This document shows positions 10,967 through 22,600 of a stretch of DNA of 64,000 nt, piece after piece. The number at the start of each line of letters is the position of its first letter. Positions within the stretch are counted from its first letter, which is position 1. The position numbers and the translations under genes were made by a program. Below the pieces are notes generated by a model. That model saw only the letters and a program-made list of their open reading frames with translations, was not told where the DNA came from and did not search any database. The DNA comes from Lepidostoma basale (lineage: Eukaryota; Arthropoda; Insecta; Trichoptera; Lepidostomatidae): positions 496,001 through 560,000 of the forward strand of contig JAHDVF020001048.1 of NCBI GenBank assembly GCA_022606425.2, given 5' to 3'.

Positions 10967-11640
10967 AATCAAATCAAATCAAATCAAATCAGTAATCTCA
11001 TAAGATATTACAAAAACATATTATAGTTTAAGACATCTATTGAGAACAGGTAAAATATAATAAATATATAATACCAGGAACGCATGAGAGATGGTTCGAC
11101 ATTAGGAATACAAGATACCCTCCAAAGTCAAGAGTATATGTCTTCTGAACGTACTTTCATGAATATGAAAGACGTCGATCTCCGAAGCGATCATGTTCAG
11201 CAGTTTGCTTGCTCTTCCTACTCTCCTTGTGGGGACTCCATATCACCGAACCACACTCGAGCTGGCTCCGGACCAATGAGTAATACAAAATTCGCAAAAT
11301 ATTTCTGAAAACTCTACCAGTTCGGAGAATAAATTCCATCATGTTCAGTGCAACTCCACATATTCTTTCGATGTGAGTATGGAAAGTCAGCCTATTTTCA
11401 TAAACAATACCGAGATCCTTTATCGTTGAAATATGCTTAAGTTGCTGGTTATCCATTGTGTATCTGTAATAAACAGTACGCAATGTTCTCGTAAAAGATA
11501 AAATTACGCATTTAGAGATATTGAAATTAATTTTATTGGTTTTACTCCAGTGGATGATATTATTTACATCTGACTGGAGACGGAGACAATCTCTGGCTCT
11601 TTATCTCATTGAATAATTTAAGATCATCTGCAAATAAAAG
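10967..11640 (-). mobile_element. LINE-G copy
   Basis: Tail (AAATC)n at 10971-10991, 3' UTR, ORF2 end, then further upstream coding (GVALNMMEFILRTGRVF, LVRSQLECGSVIWSPH). An internal deletion has removed part of the ORF near 11215. Confidence 0.75.
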
Positions 11641-11649
11641 AAATCGCGA

Positions 11650-11885
11650 AAATTTTATAACCATCGCGATCGCATCGCGACATGTGTGTTGAAGGGATGA
11701 TGGAAGATGGAATCAGAGAGTAACTGAATGTGTCGGGAGACAGCCTATCAGGTGGATCGAAGATATTGTGCGGACAGCGGGAAGGGCTTGGAGAACGCTG
11801 GCGAGAGACCGAGAGAGATGGCGTGGGGTGGAGAGGTTTAAGTCCAGCAGTGGATAGAGACAAGCTGATGAAAAAAAAATATATA
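11650..11885 (+). mobile_element. LINE 3' fragment
   Basis: Contains RQPIRWIEDIVRTAGRAW and LARDRERWR, then GLSPAVD-type tail sequence in another frame, characteristic of RTE-like LINE ends. Confidence 0.55.
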
Positions 11886-11889
11886 ATAA

Positions 11890-12265
11890 TTCTTCTGTTT
11901 TTTTTTCTGTCGAAATTATCGAATAAAAAAAATGTTTTAAGCATTCGCCCGAATGTCTCGGACATGCGTTAGTAATATCTATGGTAAATAGTTAAAATTT
12001 CTATGTCTTGGTAGTATGTCCATCTATCGCGCGTGTTGACCTTTTCGCAGCATCCATGCTCTCGAACAATCGAGATAAAATATCTTTTGCTTAGTTTAAC
12101 TAAAACTCGAACACAAAACAGTGATAATTATTGTGATCTATGACAAAGGTTCTTTCTATACAATAAAATTTGATGAATTTAATTAATATTTTGTAATCCA
12201 TTGTTTCGGCGGTGCAAATTATGATACACTAACTATTATAATATCACATTTAAAAAAAAATATCC
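11890..12265. other. No recognisable feature
   Basis: AT-rich; no frame or internal repeat seen. Confidence 0.4.
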
Positions 12266-12274
12266 TATCAAATT

Positions 12275-12320
12275 GTCGCGACAGATGTTTCGCCAATAAA
12301 TTTTGGCATCATCAGGTGGT
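12275..12320 (-). ncRNA. Hammerhead-like motif
   Basis: Minus strand: CTGATGA, T, stem GCCAA/TTGGC with a 6-base loop, GAAAC, ATCTGTC. ACA/TGT can form a three-pair stem III. Stem I is poorly supported. Confidence 0.42.
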
Positions 12321-12410
12321 GTAATTATGGAACCCTGTAATAATATCAAGATTTATTAAGATTTTATAATTATTTAAATTAAGATTTTTGCACTTCGCAA
12401 TCTAACAGAA

Positions 12411-12645
12411 GTTTTTGGCAAAATATCGGAAACGGAAAAAGAAGACATGGCATGACCAAATTCATCAATTACTGAAAGGCGGCCATGTTCAAAGTAAGAA
12501 CAATCGACGAGCGTGCAAGTCACGATGTGTGAATGTAGAAGAGTCGCGAGAATTATGCCAGGATAGAACAATGTGGCGATCCATCCTCTCTGCCTACCCT
12601 TCCGGGGAACGGCGTAATGGTTAGTTGGTTAGTTAGTTTAGAATC
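12411..12645 (+). mobile_element. LINE-T 3' fragment
   Basis: Contains ACATGGCATGACCAAATTCA, CGAGCGTGCAAGTCACGATG and CTCTGCCTACCCTTCCGGG with a GTTAGTTGGTTAGTTAG tail. Confidence 0.72.
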
Positions 12646-12735
12646 GGATTACTCCTCTCTCGCTCTCTTGTGTTCAAAATAGTCTCGTTCTCTTTCTTGC
12701 CGACATTCGGGTTTTTGCCTATATTATGATACCAG
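12646..12735 (+). repeat. Direct repeat upstream of gene B, copy 1
   Basis: AGAATCGGATTACTCCTCTC to GCCTATATTATGAT recurs at 13272-13362 with roughly nine differences in about 90 bp. Each copy follows a LINE-T tail. Confidence 0.7.
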
Positions 12736-12749
12736 AAATATATCCACAG

Positions 12750-13270
12750 AAGCAAATATGGCAGTACACAATGGAGTTCTAGTGCCAACCCTCATGTATG
12801 GAAGTGAAGCTTGGAGCTGGCAAAAGAAGGATGAAAGCAGGATAAACGCCGTAGAAATGAGATCACTAAGAAGAATTTGCGGGAAAACGTTGTATGATAG
12901 AATACCGAACGATGAAATAAGAAAGAATTGTAAGGCAGATGACTGCATCATGGATAAAATTAAAAAAGGATCCCTGAGATGGTTTGGACATATGGAACGA
13001 ATGGATGAGAGTAGAATGGTTAAAAAGTTGTACACAAGCAGCGTGAGTGGGAAAAGAAGCCGAGGACGACCGAGGAAAACATGGCATGACCAAATTAATC
13101 AATTACTAAAAGGCGGTCGCAATCGAAGTCGGAATAATCGACGTGCGTGCATGGTACGATGTATGTATGTAGAGGAAGCCCGAGAGGTAAGCCAGGACAG
13201 AGTATTGTGGCGATCCATCCTCTCTGCCTCCCCTCCCGGGAAATGGCGTGATGGTTAGTTAGTTAATTAG
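12750..13270 (+). mobile_element. LINE-T 3' end with intact 166-codon frame
   Basis: An open frame at 12758-13258 covers the whole C-terminal region: MAVHNGVLVPTLMYGSE, LRRICGKTLYDRIPN, SLRWFGHMERMD and RGRPRKTWHDQINQ. Ends with a (TTAG)n-like tail. No stop or shift, so relatively young. Confidence 0.85.
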
Positions 13271-13271
13271 T

Positions 13272-13362
13272 TGAGAATCGGATTACTGCTCTCTCGCTCT
13301 CTTGTGTTCAAAATATTCTCGTACTCGTTCTTGCTGATATTCGGGGTTTTGCCTATATTATG
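13272..13362 (+). repeat. Direct repeat upstream of gene B, copy 2
   Basis: Second copy of the 90-bp block, about 240 bp before the gene B start codon. It is the nearest shared sequence upstream of the gene and may contain promoter-proximal DNA. Confidence 0.6.
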
Positions 13363-13600
13363 ATGCGAGTATTGGTATATAGTTATCTTTATTATTAATG
13401 AGTCGTTTTAAAAATCAATAAAAATGCTTGTGTTCTTATTAATATCGTATTTTTTATTTGTGTACAATACTGTTATCACTGTCTATCATAAATATTATAG
13501 ATAGCATTTCATCAGATCGAGTGTCTTGCGAAAACATAGGACACTTTTAACTAAATTGAAATGGAGTATTGATTGTGTGTTTTAGCTGAACATATAAAAA

Positions 13601-13685
13601 ATGGGCCATCCGGCCTCGGAAACCTCCTTTTACATTGAAGATCCTTCAACCAGTGTCAGGAATCAGTACTTGGCCGCCACAATTG
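13601..13685 (+). CDS. Gene B exon 1 (start codon)
   Basis: ATG at 13601; encodes 28 residues beginning MGHPASETSFYIED and ending SVRNQYLAATI, then one base before GTAAGT at 13686. The cytoplasmic N-terminus and the SVRNQY-I/L-AATI end match gene C exon 1 in length (85 nt) and phase. An in-frame TGA stands at 13577-13579 with no other ATG between, so this start is well supported. Confidence 0.88.
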
Positions 13686-16600
13686 GTAAGTAACATAGTT
13701 TAAAAAATATATATAATTCAAAAAACTAACTAACTAACTAACCATCACGCCGTCTCCCCGAAAGGGTAGGCAGAAATAATGAACTTTCACTGATGCGGCA
13801 CTCCATCCTTCTCTTTTCGCCCCGCGGGAGACGCGGTGTGATGGGTTGCGAACCTCATCGCCACCAATAGGCATCTCCCGCGCACACCTCGATCGTCCAA
13901 CACCCACAAAATAAATCTAAAACAAACAATATAAAATACAATGATATAAAATAAAATAACAAAATAAAAATAATTTAACACAAAATAATCAAATGATTTT
14001 ACTGAAATCTCTTGATGGAAGTTCATTTTAAATAATAATTAAATAAAACGATGTTTTTTAACTACTTCCACTTTTGTCTTTATTTAGACAGCGACCGGTT
14101 TCGCCAGGCTCGCTGGCATCAGTCTGTCGATGCCAGCGAGCCTGGCGAAACCGGTCGCTGTCTAAATAAAGACAAAAGTGGAAGTAGTTAAAAAACATCG
14201 TTTTATTTAATTATTAATTAACACAAAATTTTCTTTTTAGATGGTGCACATATTGTCTATTTAATTTATGTTCCACGTATCCATCGTTTTTTTAATTTAG
14301 CACATAATGTTTTTTTCGATGTTGCACATGTTGACATGGACGATCCGGACTTTTGTGTTTATTTAATTTATGTTACACGTATCCACCGTTTTTTAAATTA
14401 GCTGTAATTAGGCACTTAACCAGCAAGAACTTAAAAATAATATTGAAGAAATTATTCAAATTGTCAACACACAATCAATACTCCATTTCAATTTGGTTTA
14501 AAGTGTTTTATGTTTTCGCAAGGCACTCAATCTGATGAGTATACGAGGTGCTGGACCAGGTTGCAAAGTTTAGATATCTGGGAGTGGATCTGCTCAGTCA
14601 AAATGATCTTGTCAGTGAAACAATAGGACAAGTCAACAAGGCTTCGGCGGTATCAGGTTGTCTCAAGGATATAATATGAAAAAACAAGTATATGAGAACT
14701 GACAGTAAGGTCAGAATATATAAAACCTGCGTAAGGCCCATACTGGCATATAGTATTGAGATCAGAGCGGATACCACAAGAACGAAGGCTAAAGTACGGG
14801 TGGCAGAGATGAGGACGCTGAAGATGATAGCAGGAAGGACTATTCGCGATAGGGTGAGGAACACGGCCATCCGCGAGAATTGCAATGTGGAGGATGGCAG
14901 ACAACGCAGAAGATACTAGAATGCGCACGTGCAGAGGATGGATCCCACCAGAATCCCACACGCTGTGGTGCATCAGATTCCTGCCGGCTGCCGTCCCCCC
15001 GGAAGACCGCCGAAGAGATGGAGAGATAGTTGGGAGTCAACCTCCCAAGAGAGGCCAGCCTGATTTCAGGAACAGACCAAAGGTCTATAAGGAGAAGAAG
15101 AAGAAGATATTAAGGCCGTATTTTGATTAATTTGGTCATGCCGTGCTTTCTTTGGTCTTCCACAATTTCTCTTTTCACTCACACTGCTTTTATACAATAT
15201 TTTAACCATTCTTCTCTCGTCCATTCCTTACATATGTCCAAACCGTCCCAGGGATCCTTTTTTAATTTTACTTACTTCCTATGGCCATACAACTCTCGAA
15301 GAGTTTTAGCCTCCTTGATGTATTTTCGCCAAGCTCCTCGATCCTGCGCCTTTTGCTCCCAGCAGTCCGGTTCGCTTAACTTAGACAGATCAGCCAGAAC
15401 ATTGTCCATTAGGCGCTGTCTAGGCCTTACTCCAGTCCATATAGGGTCTTGATTGCTCTGGTCTCTTCGGCTCGGCATACGTGCTAGGCGACCGGCTCTC
15501 ACGGTGCTCATTTTAAAGGGCTGTTGGGTCATCGTACGGATTTCTTGGTTGGTCCTATGCCTCCAAGTTCCCGCTGCAACACCGGGTCTGGGTCCCGGGA
15601 TCATTCTAAGTATCCTATTCTCAAACCAGTAGATTCTTTAATTCTTTAGATAAAAAAAAAAATAATAAAAAATTGTCTCTTCGCTCTGTCGCTTCGCTCG
15701 AGTATACTAGATTAAGGCAGTCAACAGAGTAAGCCTAGTCAATTAAAGAATCTTGCGTACATCGTTAAGCGTAATTTAAGATACACATTTCACTCCACAT
15801 TACATAAGTAGAGAATAAACAATATAACTGTTGACGCATCTCGTGCTATTTGGTCGTCATGGAGATGGTTGACCTTTACAATTTGATTAATCTGTTCCTC
15901 CACGACCCCGAGCTCCATTCACACCGTTAACGTATACTTTCCTAACTACTCTTCCTTTATCTTACTTAACTCATTACTTTTATTTTATGCTATTTATTGT
16001 TTCTTGAACAATGGTGTAAACCTCCATTTTACATGATTAATAAGAATGAAAACGTCTGTTTTATAGTCCATTGTTTTGGCCGAAACACTACGATACTTAA
16101 ACATTATAAACTTTTAAATTTAAAAACTTTGTTTTATGTGCACAATGGTGTTCTTCTACCGACCCTTATGTATGGAAGCGAAGCATGGAACTGGCAAAAG
16201 AAGGATGAAAGTAGAATAAATGCAGTAGAAATGAGATCTCTTAGACGAATGTGCGGATACTCTGTGTATGATAGAGTGTCGAATGGAAATATAAGAAGTG
16301 AATGCGGTGCGAATGATGGTGTCATGAACAAAATAATGAAAGGATCATTAAGATGGTTTGGACATACGGAAAGAATGAATGAAGAAAGAATGGTAAAAAA
16401 ATTATATGTGAACGATGTAAATGGAACCAGAAATAGAGGAAGACCGAGGAAAACGTGACACGATCAAATAAATCAAATATTGAATGTCGGCCATGTGAGG
16501 AGTCAGAGAAATTGACGTGCGTGCATGACAAGATGTATGAATGTAGAGGAAGCGAGAGAAGTATGTCAGGACAGAACAGTTTGGTGTTCCATTCTTTCTG

Positions 16601-19600
16601 GCTACCCCTCCGGGGAGACGGCGTGATGGTTAGTTAGTTAGACGAATGTGTGGATACTCTTTGTATGATAGAGTGTCGAATGAAAATTAAGAAGTGAATG
16701 CGGTGCGAATGATGGTGTAATGAACAAAATAATGAAAGGATGGTTTGGACATATTGAAAGAATGAGTAAAGAAAGAATTGTAAAAAAAATATATGTGAAC
16801 GATGTAAATGGAACCAGAAATAGAGGAAGACCGAGGAAAACGTGACACGATCAAATAAATCAAATATTGAATGTCGGCCATGTGAGGAGTCAGAGAAATC
16901 GACGCGCGTGCATGACACGATGTATGAATGTTGAGGAAACGAGAGAAATATGTCAGGAAAGAAAAGTGTGGCAGTCCATTCTTTCTGCCTACCCCTTCGG
17001 GGAGACGGCATGATGGCTAGTTAGTTAGTTTGTTTGTTTTATGTATCACAATTGCATTTTTATTTTACGCGACAGCTGTTTCGTCAACCTATATTGACAT
17101 CATCAGGTGTTACAATAATATATCAAATGTCGAATTTTCGTGATTTTTCGAACCTTTATGTGTATTTGTTCCTATGTCAATTATTCTAGTTATATTCCAG
17201 TTATAATTAAATATATTATGAATTATAGAATACAGATTTTTTCATTCATTTTAATATTTTAATATGAACAACAAACCATCACTCCATTTCCCCAGAGGGG
17301 TTGGCAGAGATAATGGACCGCCACACTGCTCGATCCTGACACCTCTCTAGATTCCTCCACATTCATACAGCGAGTCATACACGCATCGCGATTCTTCCAA
17401 CTTCTAACAGAAATAAAAATCACGCTAAAAAACACAAACTTAATATGGTGGCTTGCACAATTGTTACAAGACACAATAAATTAGAATGAATTAATTCAGG
17501 GCAGGACATTACAAAGGTGCTAAGTCTGAAAAAAGTCAAAAATGAGCATATATCGTAATTGGTGTTAAACATAAAGGCCAATAACCGTGCAAAGGTGCGA
17601 AGTGATTGAATAATACAGTGTAGTTCATTCTAAATATGCCACCCGTGCTACATGACATGCTCTGGTGACACCAGTGGGAAGAGCAATTAGTCTGCTGAAC
17701 GCGGTCTCCTCGGAGATCGATGTTCATATTAGTGAAGGTACGTTCAGGAGACAAATACTCTTGACTTTATAAAGTATCTTGTCTTCCTAATGTCAAACCA
17801 TCTCTAATGCGTTCCTGGTTAGATAGAAAGTTTCAATCCTGGGATTGGTTTGCAACAATTTCTTCTATTCTTACCTGTCTTGTGCGGCTCTTTTGAAATC
17901 TGTATATGATGAGCAGCGCACGTCCACCAACAGGTCCCCTCTCCAGGTACTCTCGGCGTGGGCGTCCCCTAGAGTTTGTCCCCTCGGTCATACCCTCCAT
18001 TATGGCATGCAAGAGGCCTTCTTGTCGTATTACATGGCCGATCCATCTTGCACGCCTTTCGGACAAGGTCCTGATCAGGTGCCTTCCTCCTTCGATTCCT
18101 TGAAGAACTTCCTCATTCGTGATGTGGTCTCTCCAGGAAATTCCTAATACCATAGTTCCTGGTACTATGTTGTATTTTTATAATATTTTATCTGTACTCA
18201 ATAGATGCCTTAAACATTTTCCTGTTTGTAATGTCTTTTGAGTTAATAAACTGATTTGATTTGACATATGTAACAATTCTTCTTCTGGTGCCGTGTCAGG
18301 TCCCCCCAATGTTGGCGATCGCTACAACGAAAGCATCTTTGTTCTGCGCCACTTGGAACAAGTTCTCATTCATGGTGAAATGGCAAAACGTCAACTGTCA
18401 AATTGACGGTCTGTAGAAACAATGTCGCCAGTTTAAAAACCAACCTCTAAAAAAAACACCCTATAGTAATCGGCCTTCAATTGTAGAGCACCTTTTAATG
18501 CAGTAGGTAATGATAATACTTTTTTTTATTTGTGTTTACTTTTGATTTTCATTCTGGCCGGTAGAGATTCATCTTTTGATTAGATACGGCGGATAAACAA
18601 TTACTTGGCGGGTGGGCGCCATCTTGTATTTTACCATATTATGAAATGGCCGCTACACTGGGCCGAGTGCTAATCTCATTAGCCTCACGATTATCAAATG
18701 TTTAAACGATTTATTGTCACGTCATTAGTGATGATTTATGAGCGGATATATCCCCTTCATAGTTTGTTCAACATACGATTTCATAAAATGGCAGAAAACA
18801 TTTGTAAATAACTTACAATTAAATTTACGTTTCTTACAACAAAGAAGAAGAAGATTATCTTATTTCCTGACACTTCGTTTTCCTTCAATTTATGATATTT
18901 TATCTTCTTCTTCTTCCTCCTCAGCCTATTCCCGTCCACTCCTGGACAAAGGCCTCCTCCATTTGCTTCTATGTCATTCTGTCCTGTGCAGACTGCATCC
19001 AGGTTATTCCGACGTGTCTGTTTAGATCATCCTTCCACCGTAGTTGCGGTCGCCAAGTCAGCAGTCTTCTTGTCCATTTTTCATCTGAGCTACGTGACCC
19101 GCCCATTGCCATTTTAGAGTCGCCACCCGGTGGATGATGTCAGTGACCTTTGTTTTTTCTCTCACCGTATCGTTTCTGACTCTGTCTCTTAGGCTTATTC
19201 CTAACATGGCTCTTTCCATGGTTCTTTGGGTCACTTGCAGTTTCTCGGCACTTTTTTTGGACAATGTAACAGTTTCAAGACCATAAGTACCAACTGGCAG
19301 AACGCAGGCTTCTTAGACTTTTCGTTTCAGGTTGATCGATATTTTATATTTTAATAAAATAATATTTATAAATGATATTTTTAACATTCTACGTTATATC
19401 CACATTTCAAAGAAACCCAGCTTTTTGGTGATACCTTTTGTCAAAGTCCATGTGTTCACACAGTAGAACAAGACGTGTAGTATACTCGTATAACATCGAA
19501 TTTTTATTATAGGTAGGTCTCTGTTTTTCATGATCCTTTCCGTCTATCAAAATCAGTCATTAGTTGTCCAGTGTTGGACATAGGCCTTCCTTCCCGACAT

Positions 19601-22600
19601 CCACAACTCTATTCCTCGCCATTCTGTACCATTGACCTGCTGCCACTCGTTTGATGTCATAAGACCATCTTGGTTGTAATCTTCTTGGATTTCTGTAGCC
19701 GGTTCTTGGTCGCTTCTCCAGGGTGCGTCTGGTCCACCGATCATCCGTTGTCCTCGCTATATGGGCAGCCCAATTCCATTTCAATGAAGCTATTTTGCAA
19801 GCTAGCTCGGAAACTTTGGTCCTTTCTCTGATTCGTTCAATTCGTTTTCTGTCTCGCAGTCGTCGTCATCTCCATTGCCCGCTGGGTCACTCGGAGTTTC
19901 TGTACTGTTCTTATTGTGAACGTAACTGTTTCCAGCTCGTATGTCAGTACTGGGAGGATGCACATGCAAGTGGTTCGCGAATCGTTTGGACTTGAGGATG
20001 TAGGACAGTTTATCGAAAGCAGCCCATTCAAGGCTCTGCCAACGTTTGATCTCCGCTTCTTGATTGTCTCCGCTAAGTTTGATCTTCTTCTTTTTCTTCT
20101 TCGTCAGCCTTCATCGGTCCACTGCTGGACATAGGCCTCTTCCCTTCCCTTACACTCGTCTCTATTTTCTGCCAGCTGCAGCCACATTGCCCCCCACGGC
20201 AGTAATGCCGTCGGCCCACCTTTTCTGCGGCCTGCCGACGCTTCTCCTATTTTCCCATGGTCTCCACCTTATTATTTTCTGGGTCCATCTATCCTCACTT
20301 TGTCTCGTCACATAACCCGCCCATTGCCACTTCAGTCTCGCTAGTCGTTCCATGATATCCGTTATTTTTGTTCGGCGTCTAATCTCCTCATTTCTGATTT
20401 TATCTCGGAGACTGACGCCGAGCATATGTCTTTCCATGGAACGCTGCGTGACTCTTAATCTCTCTATATTTCTCTCGAGGGTCATAGTCTCTATCCCATA
20501 AGTCATCACCGGCAGTATGCATGAGTCATAGACTTTTCTCTTTAGACATATTGGAGTTTCTTTGTTTTCAAACAAACAAAAAACAAACAAAAACCATCAC
20601 GACGTTTCCCCGCAGGGGTATGCAGAGAGAATGGACCCCCACACCACTTTATCCTGGCACACCTCTCTAGATTCCTCCACATTCATACATCGAGTCATAC
20701 ACGCACGTCGATTCTTCCGGCTTCTGACATGACCAACCTTTGATATTTGATTAATTCGGTCATGCCATGTTTTCGTCGGTCTACCTCGACTCCTTACTCC
20801 ATTTACATCGTTAACGTATACTTTTTTAACCATTCGTTCTTCACCCATGCGCTCCATATGTCCGAACCAACGCAGCGAACCTTTCATAATTTTGTTCATA
20901 ATACCTTCTTTCGCTCTACATTCCTTCCTAATATCAGCATTTGAGATTCTGTCGTACATCGTTCTACCACACATACGTCTTAGGGACCTCATCTTTGCCG
21001 CATTTATTCTGCTCTCATCTTTCTTCTGCCAGTTCCATGCTTCGCTTCCATACATAAGGGTTGGGACCAGAACTCCATTGTGAACGGCCATTTTCGCTTT
21101 CATTGATAAATTCTTTTGTTTTCAAATACGTGTTTTACATCGCAGAAAGCTGTCCAGCTCAACCCTATTCGCCTCGATATTTCCGCTTGATCACATGCCC
21201 CAAATATACCAAACATATCCATCAACCTTTCTCTCTGTTCTGTCTGTGATATTGTTAACAATTTTATTGCGTTCTCAGATGTGGTGTTTATTTCAGCTTG
21301 CCTGAGCGCGTTCAGCTATGGGTCGGCTGTTGGCTGGGTTTCACCATCCATGGCCCTGCTTCAAGACGCGGATTCGCCGCTAGGTGTGCCGCTGACTCCG
21401 GCCGAGGTTGCATCCGTGGCCTCGTTGTTCTGCGTGGGCGGGCTGGGTGGCTCGCTGCTGGCTGGTCTCTTGGTGGACCGGTGCGGCCGCAAGGTCACCG
21501 GTCTTGCCGTGGCCTTGCCTTACGCGGTGAGAGCAACAACAACAACAACAACAAAAACAACAAAATACCAAAAACAACAAAAGCTGCAACAACTAATACA
21601 CCAAAAGCAGCAACAACAATAACCCAAAAGACAACAAAAACAACAACAAGAACAAAAACAACAAAAATACCAAAAACAACAAAAGCTGCAACAACAAAAA
21701 CACCAAAAGCAGCAACAACAATAACCCAAAAGACAACAAAAACAACAAAAACAACAACAAGAACAAAAACAACAAAAATACCAAAAACAACAAAAGCAGC
21801 AACAACGAAAACACCAAAAACAACAAAACCAATTACTTGAATTTACGTATCTGGGAAGCATGTTTACAAGAGACGGAAAAATGGAGAAAGACATCGAAAG
21901 AAGGGTTGGTGCTGGGAATAAAATAAAAGCGCACTCAAAGTCATTACTCCAAATAGAAATATATCCACAGAAGCAAAGATGGCAGTACACAATGGGGTTC
22001 TAGTGCCAACCCTCATGTATGGAAGTGAAGTGAATTTAATTAGCACATAAAACAATCCAACACCAGCAAAAACTGTCAAAATTATTTTTATAAACGAAAA
22101 AACTTATACAGGACTGGTCCTAGTTAAAAAGCATAAAAATTGGAGAGACATCTCCAGGCATTATCTAGCAATGTATGTTAATGGCGGAAGCCTTTCTCAT
22201 TGCGTTAATAAAGATCTTCTGCTTAATAGATGGCGCTAGTGTAGATTGAATTAAAAATCTGAAGTGTTTCCCAACATTGTAGCATATATACATCTTCCAA
22301 AATAGGTGGTCGTAAGAAGGGCGGAATGGGGAATGTTGTATTACATAAAGCGTACGCTTAACCCAACCAATGACAGGTCATAAGTCCTGTAAACGCCTCG
22401 ACCACCATATTCTGTTTCCAATTTGCATCTTCCTCTCTATTGAGATACAATTAATCCTGAAAAAACTGACGTAATTTTAACATCAAAACAGTGAAAACGG
22501 AATTTGTGTCACAAATAACTATCATAAAGTGCGGCAACAATAAAATTGACCAAAGTAATTAACTTATACACGAAATATCTACAAATTTACGGGAGCACCG

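Noticed and set aside
12411..13270. CRISPR-like or satellite array
   Set aside because: The repeat is two LINE-T ends plus a duplicated flank; no regular spacer pattern.
21593..21990. Leu/Cys/Phe-rich minus-strand frames over the minisatellite
   Set aside because: They come from low-complexity TTG/GTT repeats, not a gene.
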